DNA of 64,000 bases, taken from positions 1 through 64,000 of the forward strand of contig JANOJB010000119.1 of assembly GCA_031407985.1 (NCBI GenBank), written 5' to 3'. Under the pieces are notes generated by a model. The model made no database searches, was not told where the DNA came from, and was given only the letters and a program-made list of their open reading frames with translations. Within the stretch, counting starts at the first letter, position 1, and every line of letters starts with the position of its first letter. This document shows positions 41,936 to 48,844 of the stretch, in pieces. The DNA comes from FEN-1088 sp031407985. GTDB lineage: Bacteria > Myxococcota_A > Polyangia > Fen-1088. The position numbers and the translations under genes are program-made.

Positions 41936-42862
41936 TCAAGGGCAGAAGCCACCGGCCGTGCCCAGCGGCATACACCCTGCACAGTCGGTGGTGTTTCTGC
42001 ACACGCGGAAACAGCGCGTCGCCCCACCCACCTGGAGGCAGGCCAGACCGGGAGCGCAGTCGTTGTAGTTCGCACAGGTATCGCCCTCCTGTAGATTCAT
42101 TCTCGGGCAATCACACGTTGTGTGCCCCGGTCCGGTCACGTAGCAATTGAAGGCGGGATCGGAACAGCCCGTGCGAAGAAACGCGTCACAGGAATAGTCA
42201 CCCATATTGCAGGCCTTCTGGCCCGAGGTCCCGCCGTTCGGCAGGTCGACAGGCGTCCCGCACACACCACTTGCGCCGCAGACGCTGGCGTCGCGGCAGT
42301 ATCGATAACAACGCCCCAGGTTCGTTCCGCAGGCCTCCTGCAGACAGACGAATCCAGGCGCGCACTGGTCCGCGTTCGGATCACAGAGCTCGCCCGTCAA
42401 CCGGGCCCCTATTGGCGACGCGCAGCCAACGCCGGCCGTCGTGACGCTGCAACGCAATCCGCAACCGCAACCTGTCTGACAGACGGTATCGCAAACCGCT
42501 GGCGCGACGGGATTGGCCTGGCACAACGGCGTGATGGGACTGGCACACGTCCCCCCCGCGCCCCCCGTGCCGACCATGCCGCCACCTCCACCGTTGCCGC
42601 CCCGCCCCCCCACGGCGCCGGCGCCACCCGTGCGACCGCCCTCCGTCACGCAGACGCCGTTCGCGCAGGAAAATCCATCGGGACACTGTTTCGCGGGAAG
42701 GGGAGCACATTTCAGCAACCCAGGTGACACCGTGGGGCTGTAACAGGCGCTGCCGATCACCATGGCGCACGCCAAGGCAACCGCCCCCATCACTTGCACA
42801 ACAGCTGATCGGCGGACCGAAGCGCAGCCCATACGGATCGTCCAGGTCATTGGTGTAGCCAT
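41936..42862 (-). CDS. Cys-rich lipoprotein, paralogue 1
   Basis: From the ATG at 42862 (after GAGGTTGGA) the product has 308 residues. The signal ends in a lipobox-like IGSACYSPTVS. A conserved AKQCPDGFSCANGVCV module follows, then a Gly-rich linker with GGxGG repeats (about 75-105) and a long Cys-rich part (more than 30 Cys, e.g. GCGCGLRC, QCAPGFVCLQEACG, DCAPGLACLQVG, CRNTTDCAGC). The next gene upstream on this strand codes for a close relative with the same order, and starts only about 10 bases away. It is likely a surface-exposed, disulphide-rich protein; no enzymatic motif is seen. Confidence 0.8.
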   Translation of the reverse strand: MATPMTWTIRMGCASVRRSAVVQVMGAVALACAMVIGSACYSPTVSPGLLKCAPLPAKQCPDGFSCANGVCVTEGGRTGGAGAVGGRGGNGGGGGMVGTGGAGGTCASPITPLCQANPVAPAVCDTVCQTGCGCGLRCSVTTAGVGCASPIGARLTGELCDPNADQCAPGFVCLQEACGTNLGRCYRYCRDASVCGASGVCGTPVDLPNGGTSGQKACNMGDYSCDAFLRTGCSDPAFNCYVTGPGHTTCDCPRMNLQEGDTCANYNDCAPGLACLQVGGATRCFRVCRNTTDCAGCMPLGTAGGFCP

Positions 42863-42872
42863 TAATCCAACC

Positions 42873-43664
42873 TCAGAAACAGTAGCCCCACTTGGCGCCG
42901 AACGGCCGGCACATGGGGTGGGCCGCCGGGCAGCCGCTGGGCATCGCGGTTGGATCACAAATGAGCCAACAGGATCCCGCCCCTGCGCCACTGCCCGCTG
43001 GCGGACAAACCAGACCTGGGAAACATCCACGCGAATCAAAACAAGGATCGCCCATTCCCCCGGCGCTCATCGAACAATCGCAGACGGTGCGATCCCCCCC
43101 CGACGGACTTGCCGCCGACGCCAGGAGGTAACAACCGATGCCCGTGCCGCAACCGCTGGTAGCCGTGTTCTGGGGATTGCACATCGTATAGGGCACCTCG
43201 CAAAGGAGCGGTGCCCCGCCCGGCGCGGCGCGCGTACACGATGACTGCGCGCAGTCCGCGTCGCCTTGGCAAATTTTGTAGCAGCGCGAGCTTGATCCAC
43301 CGCAGTCATCCACGCACAGAAGGCCGGGGTCGCAGTTGTGGGACTGCGTGGCCTGGCCCTGATTCGTGATCAAACAATTCGCGCCGAGCGGTTGGGTCGA
43401 CGGAGCGCCACCGCCCGTCCCCATCCTGCCACCGGAGCCGATGGTCCCACCTGAACCAGGAGCGCCACCGGATCGTGCCGCGCCACCGGTCCCACCTCCG
43501 CCGACCGCACCTACCTTCAAGCAAAAACCCCCCGCGCACTCAAAGCCGTCCGGACATTGCTTGGCCGGCGCGGCCGCGCACATCAGGCCGCTGGACGATA
43601 CATTCGGGTTGTAGCAGCCCGCAGCGACCAGCGCCGAAGCCAGAAGCACCGCGATTTTTTCCAT
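42873..43664 (-). CDS. Cys-rich lipoprotein, paralogue 2
   Basis: The ATG at 43664 gives 263 residues (an ATG five codons upstream at 43679 is also possible). The signal MEKIAVLLASALVAAGCYNPNVS ends in a lipobox, followed by APAKQCPDGFECAGGFCLK, the same module as in the downstream gene. A Gly/Ser-rich linker of about 45 residues comes next, then 24 Cys in patterns like CDPGLLCVDDCGGSSSRCYKIC and GCFPGLVCPP. The Cys spacing and the leading module show recent duplication. It lies between the second paralogue and the TPR gene; all three are on the minus strand and probably cotranscribed. Confidence 0.8.
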   Translation of the reverse strand: MEKIAVLLASALVAAGCYNPNVSSSGLMCAAAPAKQCPDGFECAGGFCLKVGAVGGGGTGGAARSGGAPGSGGTIGSGGRMGTGGGAPSTQPLGANCLITNQGQATQSHNCDPGLLCVDDCGGSSSRCYKICQGDADCAQSSCTRAAPGGAPLLCEVPYTMCNPQNTATSGCGTGIGCYLLASAASPSGGDRTVCDCSMSAGGMGDPCFDSRGCFPGLVCPPAGSGAGAGSCWLICDPTAMPSGCPAAHPMCRPFGAKWGYCF

Positions 43665-43696
43665 GTCCCAGTTCGCCATCGCTAATTGGCCAGCGA

Positions 43697-44566
43697 TCAA
43701 AACCGGATCACGGCCGTCGCGCCAGTAATTCCGCCGCCGATCAGGGGTGAGACGAGAGCCCGCCGTTCTTCGGCGGGGGAACCGCCGGACAGAACGATCA
43801 GCACGGCGCCCGTGATCGCGGCCGCGCCGCCCACGACAGCCGAAACGATGGCAACGGTGTTCAGCGTCTTTCCGCTCGATTCCACCGCGGGGTCGAACGT
43901 CCCACCGTTCATCGATGCCTTGGTCAGTTCATCGGCTTTGTCGCCGGCCATCTTTCCGGTGACAGCGGCCGCAATCAGACCAGCCGCCCCCACCGAGGCC
44001 AGCACGATACCGGCGATGCGCTGTCCCCCACCGCCGCCCTCAACGGGCGCAGGGGTTTCGGAGGATGGAGGCGGGACAGGCGCCACAGGCGCTACCACCG
44101 CCGGGGGGGCGGCAGCGGCGGCGGCGGCGGCTACCTTTCGCCGTTCCTCCACGACCTTATCGAGGTCCGCGATCTTGCGCTCGACGTCCTCCCGATTTCG
44201 CGCGTTCGGCGAACGCTGCAGGTACCGCCGGTAGAACCGCAGCGCTTCCCCCAACTGATCGTTGAGCCGGTAGGACTGAGCGACGTTGTAGAGCATGGCT
44301 GGATCGCCACCGATCTCGTACGCCTTCTGATACTCGTCCACGGCCTCGGCGTACTTCTGCACGTCGTAGGCGCGCGTCGCCTTCTCGTAGTGCTGCTTCA
44401 TCTCCTGCTTCTGGGTGGAGGTCAGCTGCATCGCCTGTGCGCGGGGGCTGGACAACACCACCGCCAGAACCATCGCGGCGCCCGTCATCCATCCCGCAAT
44501 ACGCGAGCCCGCAATACGCGAGCACTTCCGCCCGCAACCAACAGACCGCATCAAACTTGAGATCAT
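43697..44566 (-). CDS. TPR-containing exported protein with two C-terminal membrane segments
   Basis: This 289-aa product starts at ATG 44566 after GAGGA, with an Arg-rich and then hydrophobic signal peptide (cleavage near RAQA). TPR-like repeats (ATRAYDVQKYAEAVDEYQKAYEIGGDPAMLYNVAQSYRL in outline) cover residues 60-125. An Ala/Pro-rich linker follows, then two hydrophobic segments (IAGIVLASVGAAGLIAAAV and NTVAIVSAVVGGAAAITGAVLIV). Its TPR half is paralogous to the protein at 30144-31217. The signal region contains an in-frame 15-bp tandem duplication (RIAGS/RIAGW). It leads the lipoprotein pair on the same strand. Confidence 0.78.
   Translation of the reverse strand: MISSLMRSVGCGRKCSRIAGSRIAGWMTGAAMVLAVVLSSPRAQAMQLTSTQKQEMKQHYEKATRAYDVQKYAEAVDEYQKAYEIGGDPAMLYNVAQSYRLNDQLGEALRFYRRYLQRSPNARNREDVERKIADLDKVVEERRKVAAAAAAAAPPAVVAPVAPVPPPSSETPAPVEGGGGGQRIAGIVLASVGAAGLIAAAVTGKMAGDKADELTKASMNGGTFDPAVESSGKTLNTVAIVSAVVGGAAAITGAVLIVLSGGSPAEERRALVSPLIGGGITGATAVIRF
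44493..44522 (-). repeat. 15-bp perfect tandem duplication in the signal peptide of the TPR protein
   Basis: CCCGCAATACGCGAG occurs twice head to tail. It is in frame and duplicates five residues (SRIAG) in the signal region. Confidence 0.95.
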
Positions 44567-44647
44567 TTAGTCCTCTAATTAACTGTCGCCGGCGCCCGCC
44601 CCAAAAAAGGAATACGAGGAAGCGAATCCGTGGTGGCCGACACTCGC

Positions 44648-44663
44648 ACGTACATTAACGTAC
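44648..44663. promoter_or_regulatory. GTAC-N6-GTAC dyad in a divergent intergenic region, possible operator
   Basis: GTACATTAACGTAC reads almost the same on both strands, with one mismatched pair. It lies in the 202-bp gap between the TPR gene (minus) and the lipoprotein gene (plus), in an AT-richer patch. Confidence 0.35.
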
Positions 44664-44768
44664 CTGGTCCCCTCTGGAAAGACGGCCTTGAGCGGGTCGA
44701 AATCAGGTGGTCAGACGGCGGCGTCCGTTGTAGTAAGGTGGCCGCTCTCGGCCTGGTTAGGAGGTCCC

Positions 44769-45806
44769 ATGCGATCCAGCAGTCGATCTTGCCCACCCTG
44801 TCGCCCCGATTCTTTCTCCAGATTCCGCCCCAGGGCGCTGGGCTTCGTGCCGGTTGTCGCCTACGCCGCCATGCTGATCTCCGGCTGCACCACCGAGAAA
44901 GCGGCCGCCCCGAAGGCATGTCCCCCTGACTGCGACCAGCCCAAGATGCCCCCCGGTGTCCCCGCTTTCCAGGTCGTCAAGGATGTTGCGACGGGGCCTT
45001 CCGACGGCCAGGACGTGATCATCCGGGTTGTACTGAAACAGAAAACAAAACGGGATCAGGTCTACCCGGCCCTGCATTTCCTTTACCGTTACGCGATGAC
45101 ACGTAACGTGATGGAGCCGCGCAGCTTCATCGGTGAGTTCTACAATTCGGACTCCGAGGCTTCGTCGGGATCGGGCTTCGCGGCCAAGGTCTGGCGCGAG
45201 CAGACCGACAAGGGACCGAAGTGCGAGAACGCAATCAAACTGGAGCTTCCGGAGCAGGTCGAACGGGCCTTCGCGCACAGCCTGAACCGCGGCCAGGTCG
45301 AGGATCTGGAAGACACCTGTCACCTAAACGAGAAGAAAGTGATCGCCAGGTTCGACGACAAGTTCACACACAAACCGACCTACAAGGTCGACCCGGCCGC
45401 GAAGGCCGTCGAGGTGCAGTACCCGTACCTTGAAACCGGCAAGGATGAATTCGTGAAGACGTTGTCCTTCAACGCCGCCATGACCTACTGGGCCGAATTC
45501 ATGAGCACGATGTTTCAGAAAGCGCCCGATTTGCAGCAAATCACCTATGTCGGCCTGCTGGAAGAAGAGCCGGTCCTGAAGATCACGGTCACCCGTCAGG
45601 AATACGATTCCAAGCTGACCACCGTGCAGGAGACCATCGCCAGTTTCGCGGCGATCACCTTCGCGAAAATCGGCATGCACAAGTTAAGTGACAAGGCCGC
45701 CATGAAGGAACAGGAAGCCCACAAGAGCAAGACGTACACAAACGCGCTGTCCTTCCTACCGAAGGAACACGTCGTCATCTCGCCGAAGTTGAAGAAGTCG
45801 ACCTAA
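44769..45806 (+). CDS. Putative lipoprotein of unknown function, 345 aa
   Basis: The ATG at 44769 follows TAGGAGG. The N-terminus is Arg/Ser/Cys-rich for 25 residues, then hydrophobic (LGFVPVVAYAAMLISGC) with a lipobox. The mature part is hydrophilic, with many Lys and Glu and no repeats. Recognisable stretches are QDVIIRVVLKQKTKRDQVYPALHFLYRYAMTRNVMEPRSFIG in outline and LEEEPVLKITVTRQEYDSKLTTVQ. I see no known domain. It is monocistronic, convergent with the DUF2845 gene after 49 bases. An in-frame upstream start at 44688 lacks a ribosome-binding site. Confidence 0.75.
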   Translation: MRSSSRSCPPCRPDSFSRFRPRALGFVPVVAYAAMLISGCTTEKAAAPKACPPDCDQPKMPPGVPAFQVVKDVATGPSDGQDVIIRVVLKQKTKRDQVYPALHFLYRYAMTRNVMEPRSFIGEFYNSDSEASSGSGFAAKVWREQTDKGPKCENAIKLELPEQVERAFAHSLNRGQVEDLEDTCHLNEKKVIARFDDKFTHKPTYKVDPAAKAVEVQYPYLETGKDEFVKTLSFNAAMTYWAEFMSTMFQKAPDLQQITYVGLLEEEPVLKITVTRQEYDSKLTTVQETIASFAAITFAKIGMHKLSDKAAMKEQEAHKSKTYTNALSFLPKEHVVISPKLKKST

Positions 45807-45855
45807 CGCGAAGAGCGCGTTCTGGGCAGCCGGGGCCGGGACCCGCGCCGCCCCT

Positions 45856-46254
45856 TCACTCGGGTTCGCCCGTTCCTTTGCCGCCTTCCCGAACCGAGAT
45901 CAGACGGCCCTGCTCGAAGTGAAGGAAATGGACGAAGCGATTCCGTCCGAAGTCGTAGGTCCACTCTTCGATCGGGACCTCGACGGTTCGCTCCACGGTC
46001 ACCTCTTGGGCGATCCCATCCACCCACCTGCGCACCTTCTCACGGATGGTTCGAAACTCGACGGTCGTGCGCGCGTCATCTGGTTCCCGACACCGGTTTC
46101 TGACCTCCATCGGAGACTGTCCGATTGAGACCAAGCGGCCCGTTGTGGGGCAACGGAACCCGCTCGGCCCCGACTGGCCCTCACGGGGCAAAACCGCCAC
46201 CAAACCGCAAACGAACAAAGCGAACATGACCCTGGCGTTCACGCTGACTCTCAT
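45856..46254 (-). CDS. DUF2845-family exported protein
   Basis: The ATG at 46254 (after GGGGAA) gives 132 residues with a signal peptide (MRVSVNARVMFALFVCGLVAVLP). The mature part follows the DUF2845 plan: FRCPTTGRLVSIGQSPMEVRNRC, an EP pair, then EEWTYDFGRNRFVHFLHFEQGRLISV, a beta structure like the SmpA/OmlA fold. These periplasmic proteins are of unknown role. It is the third gene in a minus-strand run after the aminotransferase and a small membrane protein, with 88 bases before its start. Confidence 0.82.
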   Translation of the reverse strand: MRVSVNARVMFALFVCGLVAVLPREGQSGPSGFRCPTTGRLVSIGQSPMEVRNRCREPDDARTTVEFRTIREKVRRWVDGIAQEVTVERTVEVPIEEWTYDFGRNRFVHFLHFEQGRLISVREGGKGTGEPE

Positions 46255-46342
46255 GGCGATTCCCCTTTGCGCCGCTCCGACGGCTACCAGCCCCAGTCTA
46301 TTCCAAAAAACGTCGGGGCCCCCCCTTCGCTCGCCCCGTGCG

Positions 46343-46567
46343 TCAACCCAGGCGCGCCATCGGAACAATGCCCAGGCCCAGCAGGACGCCCAAGATTCCG
46401 CAGATCACGAAGATCAGAGCCCTCAGCACGGCGCCATTCAACAGTTTCTGGGCCACTGTCTCGCCCGGTTTGCGCGGGCGGACAAAGGCTTGCGCCAATC
46501 CCGACAACACCAAAATGATGCCCGAGATGACGAAGAACTTGGGCATGAACGCAAAGGCGGGATTCAT
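46343..46567 (-). CDS. Small two-segment membrane protein, 74 aa
   Basis: The protein has two hydrophobic helices (FFVISGIILVLSGLAQAFV and ALIFVICGILGVLLGLGIV) linked by a basic loop (RPRKPGETVAQKLLNG). It begins 17 bases after the aminotransferase stop on the same strand, so it is probably cotranscribed with it. No family is recognised, but composition and two clear membrane helices make it a likely real gene. Confidence 0.65.
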   Translation of the reverse strand: MNPAFAFMPKFFVISGIILVLSGLAQAFVRPRKPGETVAQKLLNGAVLRALIFVICGILGVLLGLGIVPMARLG

Positions 46568-46584
46568 GATCGCCGCCCCGAAAC

Positions 46585-47451
46585 CTAGGGCACCCCCGCT
46601 CGCGCGACCGCGTCGTACAATGCCATCACCCGCCGCGTGACCGGCCCCGGTTTCCCGTCGCCCACCGCATTCTCGTCGACGGTCGTGACCGGCAGTGCGC
46701 CGCGCGTTGCGCTGGTTATGAAAACCTCGTCGGCACCACGCAGTTCTTCGGGCGTGATTCTGGTTTCCCGCAGCGGAATTTCGTTCTGTCTACAAACGTC
46801 CAGCACCTTCGCCCGCGTGATGCCATCCAGAATCCCCACGTCCAGGCCCGGTGTTCGTACCTCCCCTGCCACCACGATGAAGATGTTGCTGGTCGATCCC
46901 TCCGCAACGCTCCCGTCCGCCGCGCACAAGATGGCCTCGTAGGCCCCGGACTTTCGGCGTGCCTCGCCCAGCGCCAGCACGTTGTTCAGGTAGTTCCCCG
47001 ACTTGACGGCGGGATCGATCGCGCGTGGGCTGTTGCGGTGTACCGATACGATCGCGACCGAGACTCCTTTCGCGTACATCTCGGAGCTGGGTGGTCCCAG
47101 CGGAAAAACGATCACCACCAGCTGCGTGTCGTCGACAGCCGCGGGATCCAGATCCAGTTTTCCAGCGCCTCGGGTCAGAATGACCCGGACCCGCGATTCG
47201 GAATTTCCCGCCGCAGCCACGGTTTCAGCCACGGCCCGTTCGATCTCCGCCCGCGGTGGTACCCGAAGCCCAATCCGCTGGGCGGATCGCTCAAGGCGCA
47301 CCAAATGGTCGGAGAGCGCGAACAGCCGGCCATAGGCTGTGCCTATCGTTTCATAAACACTGTCGCCGTACAGGAATCCCCGGTCGAAGATTGAAATTTT
47401 GGCCTCTTCGGGCAGGCACACACGACCGCCAATGTGGACGCGAATGGACAT
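46585..47451 (-). CDS. PLP-dependent class IV aminotransferase (IlvE / D-amino acid type)
   Basis: The 288-aa product has the fold-type IV signatures: ISIFDRGFLYGDSVYETI at the start (with the RGFLYGD motif), the PLP-binding lysine K150 in AVKSGNYLNN, EAILCAADGSVAEGSTSNIF and a C-terminal DEVFITSATRGALPVTTVD. The family covers branched-chain aminotransferase, D-amino acid aminotransferase and aminodeoxychorismate lyase. The sequence most resembles branched-chain or D-amino acid types, but the substrate cannot be fixed. It leads a small minus-strand operon with a small membrane protein and a DUF2845 protein, and is divergent from the PilZ gene. Confidence 0.88.
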   Translation of the reverse strand: MSIRVHIGGRVCLPEEAKISIFDRGFLYGDSVYETIGTAYGRLFALSDHLVRLERSAQRIGLRVPPRAEIERAVAETVAAAGNSESRVRVILTRGAGKLDLDPAAVDDTQLVVIVFPLGPPSSEMYAKGVSVAIVSVHRNSPRAIDPAVKSGNYLNNVLALGEARRKSGAYEAILCAADGSVAEGSTSNIFIVVAGEVRTPGLDVGILDGITRAKVLDVCRQNEIPLRETRITPEELRGADEVFITSATRGALPVTTVDENAVGDGKPGPVTRRVMALYDAVARAGVP

Positions 47452-47519
47452 GAGCGGCGCAGAACCTAGTACAGTTCACGCGCGTCGGCTATTCTCCCCC
47501 CCCTCGGAGACTCCCACTA

Positions 47520-48140
47520 GTGATCATCCTACGTGTCCGTTGTCGCAACCTCGACGAGTTCGAGGAACACTACCTACCCGACCTGCCCAATGGTGGTGTC
47601 TTCTGTCCGACGACCACCGAGCTTTCCGCAGGCGTGTCCGTCGTGGTCGAACTGGCCTGCGACGGCCTGCCCAACAAGGTGCTCATCCGGGGCACCGTCG
47701 TCTCATGGCGCCCGGCCTTGCCACGCATGCGGGTCCGTGCCGGGGCGACCGTCGAGTTCGAGACCGACGAGATCCCCAAGCGGGACTTTGTCATCCAGAC
47801 GATGCACGGCGACCGGGCGCCCACCCGCAAACGGAAACACACCCGGATTCCCATTGGCGTGCCGGTTCGGGTGCGTGAGGCCAACCAACTGGAAGCGACC
47901 GAGGCCGAGTTACGCGAAATCAGCGTCAGCGGCGGCCTGCTGACTGGTCCGATTCAGCCCCCGGTGGGCACCGACATCGTCATGGAACTGGTTCCCCCGG
48001 GAAGCGAGGCTCCGTTCGACCTGTCGGGTCGGGTGGTCTATCATGCGGGTCCGAACCAGACAGGGGTGAAGTTTCTTTACCGGGAGGGTGGCGGATCGAG
48101 GCGGCTCAGGGAGCTTGTCCGCCGATTCAAGGCGTTTTAG
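47520..48140 (+). CDS. PilZ-domain protein with two PilZ-like halves
   Basis: The 206-aa product begins at GTG 47520 after a GGAG site. The C-terminal half is a PilZ domain: RKRKHTRIPIGVPVRV supplies the RxxxR c-di-GMP motif, and EISVSGG is a variant of the (D/N)xSxxG motif with Glu in place of Asp/Asn. The N-terminal half (LPNGGVFCPTTTELSAGVSVVVELACDGLPNKVLIRGTVVSW in outline) has the same strand order but lacks RxxxR, so it looks like a second, non-binding PilZ-like domain. Such proteins often act in motility or surface regulation. It may respond to c-di-GMP, which the EAL protein in this window could remove. Confidence 0.82.
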   Translation: MIILRVRCRNLDEFEEHYLPDLPNGGVFCPTTTELSAGVSVVVELACDGLPNKVLIRGTVVSWRPALPRMRVRAGATVEFETDEIPKRDFVIQTMHGDRAPTRKRKHTRIPIGVPVRVREANQLEATEAELREISVSGGLLTGPIQPPVGTDIVMELVPPGSEAPFDLSGRVVYHAGPNQTGVKFLYREGGGSRRLRELVRRFKAF

Positions 48141-48220
48141 TTCGTGAACAAGTCCACCCAACGATGACTGGCCAGGACCGCAAGACGATGGGAACATGAC
48201 GGTAATTTAAGAAGACCACG

Positions 48221-48255
48221 ACGGGGACCATGGCGGCACGACAGAAGGTCCCCGT
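48221..48255 (+). other. 9-bp stem-loop in the leader of the DUF4332 gene
   Basis: ACGGGGACC (48221-48229) pairs perfectly with GGTCCCCGT (48247-48255) around a 17-base loop. No T-run follows, so it is not a standard terminator. It lies 47 bases before the next start codon. Confidence 0.5.
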
Positions 48256-48301
48256 GCGGTAGACGCCTCAGATTCCGCAGACGCATCAAAAGGAGACCTC
48301 A

Positions 48302-48787
48302 ATGCGACACGGATCCGTACTTACCCTGCTGGCCGGACTGGCGCTGGTGTCCTTCTCGGGCACAGCCTTCGCCAGCCACTATGCGGTCGCCGACGTCCCA
48401 GGCCTGATCACCGCGCCCGATGTCGCCAAACTGGCGAAAGCAGGCGTCGCCACGACCGAGGAGTTGTTGCAGAAGGCCGCCAAGTCCAAAGATCGCAAGG
48501 CGCTGGCCAAGGCATCCGGCCTTTCAGCCGGGGTCATCATGGATCTGGCCCGACGCTGCGATTTGCTGCGTATCAAGGGCATCGGTCCCGAGATGGTCCT
48601 CTTGCTGGAGGCGTCAGGCGTCAAGACCGCCGCGGAATTGTCGAAGAAGGAGGCGGCGGCGCTGACCACGGCGGCCGATCAAGCAAACAAGGCAAAGAAG
48701 ATCACCGAAAAGCCTCCGACGGAGCCACAGTTCCAGGACTGGATCGATCAGGCCAAACAACTGCCGACGGTCCTTGAGACCAAATAG
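48302..48787 (+). CDS. Exported DUF4332 / helix-hairpin-helix protein
   Basis: The 161-aa product follows AAAAGGAGA and has a signal peptide (SVLTLLAGLALVSFSGTAFA). Its core contains two helix-hairpin-helix-like units: VPGLITAPDVAKLAKAGVATTEELL and IKGIGPEMVLLLEASGVKTAAELS, the DUF4332 pattern. Helix-hairpin-helix motifs normally bind DNA, but an exported copy is odd, so a structural role is more likely. A short Lys/Ala-rich segment and a C-terminal FQDWIDQAKQLP end the protein. It lies between the PilZ gene and the kinase-like gene, all on the plus strand. Confidence 0.82.
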   Translation: MRHGSVLTLLAGLALVSFSGTAFASHYAVADVPGLITAPDVAKLAKAGVATTEELLQKAAKSKDRKALAKASGLSAGVIMDLARRCDLLRIKGIGPEMVLLLEASGVKTAAELSKKEAAALTTAADQANKAKKITEKPPTEPQFQDWIDQAKQLPTVLETK

Positions 48788-48844
48788 GCCGAGCGCAGGC
48801 ATTTCACCCAGGTCGCCGCGTCACCGCCCAACCGAAAATTCGTA

